From NCBI RefSeq assembly GCF_009909145.1, contig NZ_JAAAPJ010000015.1:62001-126000 (forward strand): 64,000 nucleotides of DNA, given 5' to 3'. Source of the DNA: Corallococcus silvisoli. Lineage in GTDB: Bacteria > Myxococcota > Myxococcia > Myxococcales > Myxococcaceae. The notes beneath the pieces were generated by a model. That model was given only the letters and a program-made list of their open reading frames with translations. It was not told where the DNA came from and ran no database searches. Of the stretch, positions 60,399-64,000 are shown in pieces. The position numbers were made by a program, and so were the translations under genes. Positions within the stretch are counted from its first letter, which is position 1; each line of letters opens with the position of its first letter.

Positions 60399-62564
60399 AT
60401 GGCTGACAAGGCGAAGCAGGCGCGGTGGAAGCGGACCGTCATCCTCACCTGCGCGGTGCTGGGCGGCGGCGCCGGCGTGGCCATGGCCCAGCAGGGCCCC
60501 CCCGCGCCCGCGAAGGACGCGGCCCCCGCGCCCGCGGATGCCACGGCCTCCGTCGTCCTCTACGACGGCGGCCTCAAGCCCGGGTGGAACGACATCGGGT
60601 GGGCGCCGCGCGAGCTGCCGAAGAGCGCCCCCGCGCGCCTGCGGATGTTCAACTACGGCGGGTGGATCCTCTACCAGCCGAAGCTCGCGGGCGCGTATGG
60701 CGCGCTGAGCTTCCGCTTCACCGCGCCGGAGGCCTACGGCGAGTTCCTGGACGTGCGCCTGGACTCGGCGGGCCCCCGGGTGTTCCCGCACGTGCGGATC
60801 AGCCCGGAGTTCATCGTCCGGAAGGACCGCGAGTGGGCGGAGGTCGTCGTGCCCATGGAGGTCCTCAACCCGCGCAACGAGCCGTTCGACCGCGTGGTGA
60901 TGCGCGCCTCGAAGGACGTGGGCCGCGACTGGGTGCTCTTCGACAAGGTGGCCCTGGTGCCGCTGTCGCCGGACATCGCCGCCGCCAGGGCCGCGGGCGG
61001 CGGGCGCATGGGCCGGGGCGACGGCCGCGAGTCGAAGATGGTCATCGACTGCTCCGGCCCCGCGAAGCCCATCAGCCCGCTCATCTACGGCATCGCGCTG
61101 GACGGCAACAAGGAGACCACGGACACGCACCAGTGGAAGCTGGGCGCCACCATCCGCCGCTGGGGCGGCAACCCCACCTCCCGCTACAACTGGAAGCTGG
61201 GGCGCGCGTGGAACACCGGCAACGACTGGTACTTCCGCAACGTGCAGCTGGGCTTCGGCGCGGATGACTTCCTGGAGTCCAACCGCCAGCACAACATGCA
61301 GTCCGCGCTCACGCTGCCGCTGCTCGGCTGGGTGGCCAAGGACACGTCCGCCGTGGGCTTCCCAGTGGCGGACTTCGGCCCGCAGCAGGCCCAGGACGAC
61401 ACGGAGCCCGCGGGCGGCAACGGCGTGCGCCGCGACGGCACGCCCCTGGTCCCCGCCGCGCCCACCGCCACCAGCGTGCAGGCCCCGCCGGAGTTCATCT
61501 CTGAATGGGTGAAGGCGCTGAAGGCCGCGGACGCCAGGCGCGGCGGCGCGCGCGGCGTGAACATGTACATCCTGGACAACGAGCCCGCCCTCTGGAGCTC
61601 CACGCACCGGGACGTGCACCCCGAGCCGCTCACCTACGACGAGCTGCTCAAGCGCACCATCGACTACGGCACCGCCGTGCGCCGCGCGGACCCCGAGGCC
61701 GTCATCGCCGGCCCCGCGGAGTGGGGCTGGACGAACTACTTCTGGTCCGCCGCCGACTTCGCCCCCGGCCGCCCGCCCTACACCGACCGGCGCGCGCACG
61801 GCGACGTGGCGCTCCTCCCCTGGTACCTGCGCGAGCTGCGCGACCACGAGAAGAAGACCGGCGTGCGCGTGCTGGACGTGGTGGACGTGCACTTCTACCC
61901 GCAGAGCAACGTGGGCCTGGGCCTGGAGGGCGCCACCGACCCGGACACCAACGCGCGGCGGATCCGCTCCACCCGCGCGCTGTGGGACCCGACCTACAAG
62001 GACGAGTCGTGGATCGCGGAGCCCATCCAGCTGATCCCCCGCGTGAAGCAGTGGATCTCGGAGAACTACCCCGGCCGGGGCCTGTCCATTGGCGAGTACA
62101 ACTTCGGCGCGATGAAGCACATGAGCGGGGGCCTGGCGCAGGCGGAGGCCCTGGGCCGCTTCGGCCAGCAGGGGCTCACCTCCGCGTTCTTCTGGCAGTA
62201 CCCCGCGGAGAACAGCCCCACGTTCTGGGCGTTCCGCGCGTACCGCGACTTCGACGGCAAGGGCGGCCGCTTCCAGGACAACGCCCTGTCCACCACGGCG
62301 CCGGAGGGCACCAGCCTCTTCGCGTCCCGGGACGCCTCCGGCAAGAAGCTCACCGCCGTGCTGCTCAACTTCGACCCCGAGCAGGCCGCCCAGGCGCAGC
62401 TGGAGTTCAAGGGCTGCGGCGCGCTCAACACCGTGCGCGTGCTGGGCTACTCGGGCGCGCCCGGCGGCTTCACCGAACAGGCCCAGGGCACCCAGGCCGA
62501 CCAGACCCTGTCGCAGCGCCTTCCCCCCTACTCCATCACCGTGCTGGACCTCACGGTGAAGTGA
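60399..62564 (+). CDS. epsB: Glycoside hydrolase family 44-like protein EpsB
   Basis: A 721-residue exported glycosidase. A signal peptide (RWKRTVILTCAVLGGGAGVA to about residue 30) precedes an Ala/Pro linker and an N-terminal beta-sandwich. The GH44 TIM barrel follows, with RRWGGNPTSRYNWKLG, NMYILDNEPALW (acid/base Glu395), VLDVVDVHFYPQSNVG and SIGEYNFGAM (nucleophile Glu566). GH44 enzymes are endo-beta-glucanases/xyloglucanases; here it may trim or release the exopolysaccharide. It matches M. xanthus EpsB by position. ATG at 60399 follows TGAAGG. Confidence 0.92.
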   Translation: MADKAKQARWKRTVILTCAVLGGGAGVAMAQQGPPAPAKDAAPAPADATASVVLYDGGLKPGWNDIGWAPRELPKSAPARLRMFNYGGWILYQPKLAGAYGALSFRFTAPEAYGEFLDVRLDSAGPRVFPHVRISPEFIVRKDREWAEVVVPMEVLNPRNEPFDRVVMRASKDVGRDWVLFDKVALVPLSPDIAAARAAGGGRMGRGDGRESKMVIDCSGPAKPISPLIYGIALDGNKETTDTHQWKLGATIRRWGGNPTSRYNWKLGRAWNTGNDWYFRNVQLGFGADDFLESNRQHNMQSALTLPLLGWVAKDTSAVGFPVADFGPQQAQDDTEPAGGNGVRRDGTPLVPAAPTATSVQAPPEFISEWVKALKAADARRGGARGVNMYILDNEPALWSSTHRDVHPEPLTYDELLKRTIDYGTAVRRADPEAVIAGPAEWGWTNYFWSAADFAPGRPPYTDRRAHGDVALLPWYLRELRDHEKKTGVRVLDVVDVHFYPQSNVGLGLEGATDPDTNARRIRSTRALWDPTYKDESWIAEPIQLIPRVKQWISENYPGRGLSIGEYNFGAMKHMSGGLAQAEALGRFGQQGLTSAFFWQYPAENSPTFWAFRAYRDFDGKGGRFQDNALSTTAPEGTSLFASRDASGKKLTAVLLNFDPEQAAQAQLEFKGCGALNTVRVLGYSGAPGGFTEQAQGTQADQTLSQRLPPYSITVLDLTVK

Positions 62565-62574
62565 AGACGACGCC

Positions 62575-63378
62575 TTGACCACCGCACACGCCCCCGCCGC
62601 CGCCTCTCCCCGCCCGCGCCTGAGCATCGGCCAGCTCGCCATTGATCAGCTGTCCTTCCCGGAGGCCGTGACCGCCATTGGCGCCCTGGTGGACGCGCAC
62701 CAGGGCGGCTACGTCTTCACCGCCAACGTGGACCACGTGGTGCTCGCGGAGACGAACACCCGCTTCCGCGACGCGTACGCCAAGGCCACGATCTCCGTGG
62801 TGGACGGGATGCCCATCGTCTGGGCGTCGCGGATGCTGGACGTGTCCCTGCCGGAGCGCATCGCCGGCTCCGACCTCATCCTCCCCCTGGTGAAGCTGGG
62901 CGCCGAGCGCAAGTGGCGCATCTTCCTCCTGGGCGCCGGCCCCGGCGTCGCGGAGAAGGTGGGCCGCCAGTTCCAGGCGGAGTACCCCGGCATCGAGGTG
63001 GTGGGCTGGGACTCGCCCATGGTGAACCTGGACGCCGGCGACGCGCAGAACGACCCCATCGTCGCGCGCATCCGGGAGAAGGATCCGCACCTGCTCTTCG
63101 TCGCGCTGGGCAGCCCCAAGCAGGAGGTGTGGATCTCCCAGGTGGCCCAGAAGCTGGGGCCCACGGTGGCCATTGGCATTGGCGCCGGGTTCGACTTCAT
63201 CGCCGGCACCGCCAAGCGCGCCCCGGAGTGGATCTCCAAGGCCGGCTTCGAGTGGCTCTACCGCCTCACCCATGAGCCCAAGCGCCTGTGGCGCCGATAC
63301 ATTCTCAACGACTCACAATTCGGCATCATCCTGCTGCGCGAGCTGTGGAAGCGCACCAGCGGTAGACAGGGAGAATGA
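62575..63378 (+). CDS. epsA: WecG/TagA/CpsF-family glycosyltransferase EpsA
   Basis: A 267-residue GT26 enzyme. Family motifs are GGYVFTANVDHVVLAETN, SVVDGMPIVWASRML, IFLLGAGPGVAEKVGRQF, HLLFVALGSPKQEVWI and AIGIGAGFDFIAGTAKRAPE. It ends with WRRYILNDSQFGIILLRELW. It probably adds an early sugar to the lipid carrier. The start appears to be TTG at 62575, 10 bp after epsB; no ATG gives the full N-terminal strand. It is the last gene of the eps cluster and matches M. xanthus epsA. Confidence 0.92.
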   Translation: MTTAHAPAAASPRPRLSIGQLAIDQLSFPEAVTAIGALVDAHQGGYVFTANVDHVVLAETNTRFRDAYAKATISVVDGMPIVWASRMLDVSLPERIAGSDLILPLVKLGAERKWRIFLLGAGPGVAEKVGRQFQAEYPGIEVVGWDSPMVNLDAGDAQNDPIVARIREKDPHLLFVALGSPKQEVWISQVAQKLGPTVAIGIGAGFDFIAGTAKRAPEWISKAGFEWLYRLTHEPKRLWRRYILNDSQFGIILLRELWKRTSGRQGE

Positions 63379-63635
63379 GTCCCGGAGGACTCACAAGCTT
63401 GACTGTCTGTCCTTGAATTCTGGGTTTAGAGGCGCTTCCCCCTCCCTGGACAAATACAGCCAAGCTTGAGTATTCTTGCCCCGCACACCTTTCGCGGGGT
63501 GCATCTTCCCAGTCAGACGCAGGTATCGGACCACCGGGGCGCGCGAGTCGAGCGCGGGTGGACGGGCCGGGGTGTGCGCTGGGACGGGCCTCCCGCGCTC
63601 TGGGACGTGCCCACCCGTAGGCCCCTGGACCCCTC
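63379..63635 (+). promoter_or_regulatory. Intergenic region after epsA
   Basis: This 257-bp stretch between epsA and the cytochrome-like gene has an AT-richer patch (63395-63475, including TTGAATTCTGGGTTTAG), which probably holds the promoter of the next gene. No stem followed by a T run is obvious after epsA. No ORF with a ribosome-binding site is seen. Confidence 0.4.
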
Positions 63636-64000
63636 ATGTCACCTGTTGTCTACCGTTCGTCGCCCCGTTGGGCGGCGTGCCTCGCTGCGTTCGCGGCGGT
63701 GTTGCTGTCTGCCTTTGCCCTCCCGGCGGCGGCGGCCACCAACACGGAGGCCACGCAGAAGGCCATCCAATTCCTGAGCTCGGACGTGGCCAACTGGACC
63801 ACGTCACAGAATTGTATCGCGTGTCACCGTCAGGGCGCGGCGGTGTTCGGTCTGTCGAGCGCCAAGGCCAACGGCTACAACATGGCCCAGGCCACCAGCA
63901 ACGGCCGCACCATCCAGGGCAACCTGGACTTCCTGGCCGAGCGCATCAAGACGGACCAGAAGCCCGCGGGCAACTGGCTGCACGAGGGCTCCGCGTACCC
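63636..64000 (+). CDS. Exported c-type cytochrome-like protein, N-terminal fragment
   Basis: The reading frame from ATG 63636 runs to the window end (121 residues visible). A signal peptide (RWAACLAAFAAVLLSAFALP, cleavage about residue 35) is followed by ATQKAIQFLSSDVANWTTSQ and one heme-binding site CIACH. The rest visible is GLSSAKANGYNMAQATSNGR and so on. The 'ATQKAIQFLxxDxxxW' run before the heme site resembles the prenyltransferase/squalene-cyclase-like repeats seen in some myxobacterial multi-domain cytochromes, but the protein is truncated and this is uncertain. Confidence 0.7.
   Translation, partial: MSPVVYRSSPRWAACLAAFAAVLLSAFALPAAAATNTEATQKAIQFLSSDVANWTTSQNCIACHRQGAAVFGLSSAKANGYNMAQATSNGRTIQGNLDFLAERIKTDQKPAGNWLHEGSAY

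Overview
The window looks like a chromosomal segment from a GC-rich myxobacterium of the Myxococcaceae, most likely a Corallococcus/Myxococcus relative. Four things point there: uniformly GC-rich coding sequence, a TIGR02265/DUF2378 gene (a family almost confined to myxobacteria), many proteins with recognisable myxobacterial architecture, and above all an exopolysaccharide locus whose gene content matches the Myxococcus xanthus eps locus (epsA to epsZ). Functions come from motif reading and memory of the families; no database search was run.

Left third (1-26.8 kb): bioenergetics plus housekeeping. An acyltransferase fragment, an alpha/beta hydrolase and a proline dehydrogenase lead into a minus-strand seven-gene Mrp-type Na+/H+ antiporter operon (mrpA-G, 7931 to 2233). 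A lone AAA ATPase and a small membrane protein separate it from an eleven-gene minus-strand respiratory operon (21757 to 9764). That operon encodes Alternative Complex III (actA-F), a small single-helix protein and an A2-type caa3 cytochrome c oxidase (ctaC-F), so quinol oxidation, electron transfer and O2 reduction are encoded together. ActB carries an in-frame 5 x 54 bp repeat. Next come a degenerate Ser/Thr kinase, an outer-membrane barrel, an SDR lacking the catalytic Tyr, a DUF1440 protein, a TIGR02265 protein and a CheY-like receiver.

Middle (27-35.9 kb): a formate dehydrogenase module. The catalytic subunit is one gene read through an in-frame UGA (Sec190), with a textbook bacterial SECIS hairpin directly downstream. 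It is followed by a ferredoxin-like subunit and an NrfD membrane subunit, then by mobA, moeA and a mobB-fdhD fusion for molybdenum-cofactor maturation.

Right (36.2-63.4 kb): the eps polysaccharide locus in two blocks. Block 1 (plus strand): epsZ initiating transferase, intrinsic terminator, wzx flippase, epsY short OPX protein, epsX beta-barrel, a 58-residue membrane peptide, epsW receiver, epsV Wzc-like co-polymerase without kinase domain, epsU glycosyltransferase. Block 2 (58.2-63.4 kb, plus strand): a degenerate BY-kinase-like protein, epsD, epsC, epsB (GH44) and epsA. Between them lie an epsH-like glycosyltransferase divergent from wzy, a CDF transporter, an MscS channel, another GT4 enzyme, and apparent insertions: a MerR-controlled pair of duplicated membrane proteins, a DUF6119/TIGR04141 gene, an ECF-like sigma factor, an Ig-like lipoprotein and a DUF6445 oxygenase-like gene. 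The window ends inside an exported c-type cytochrome-like gene.
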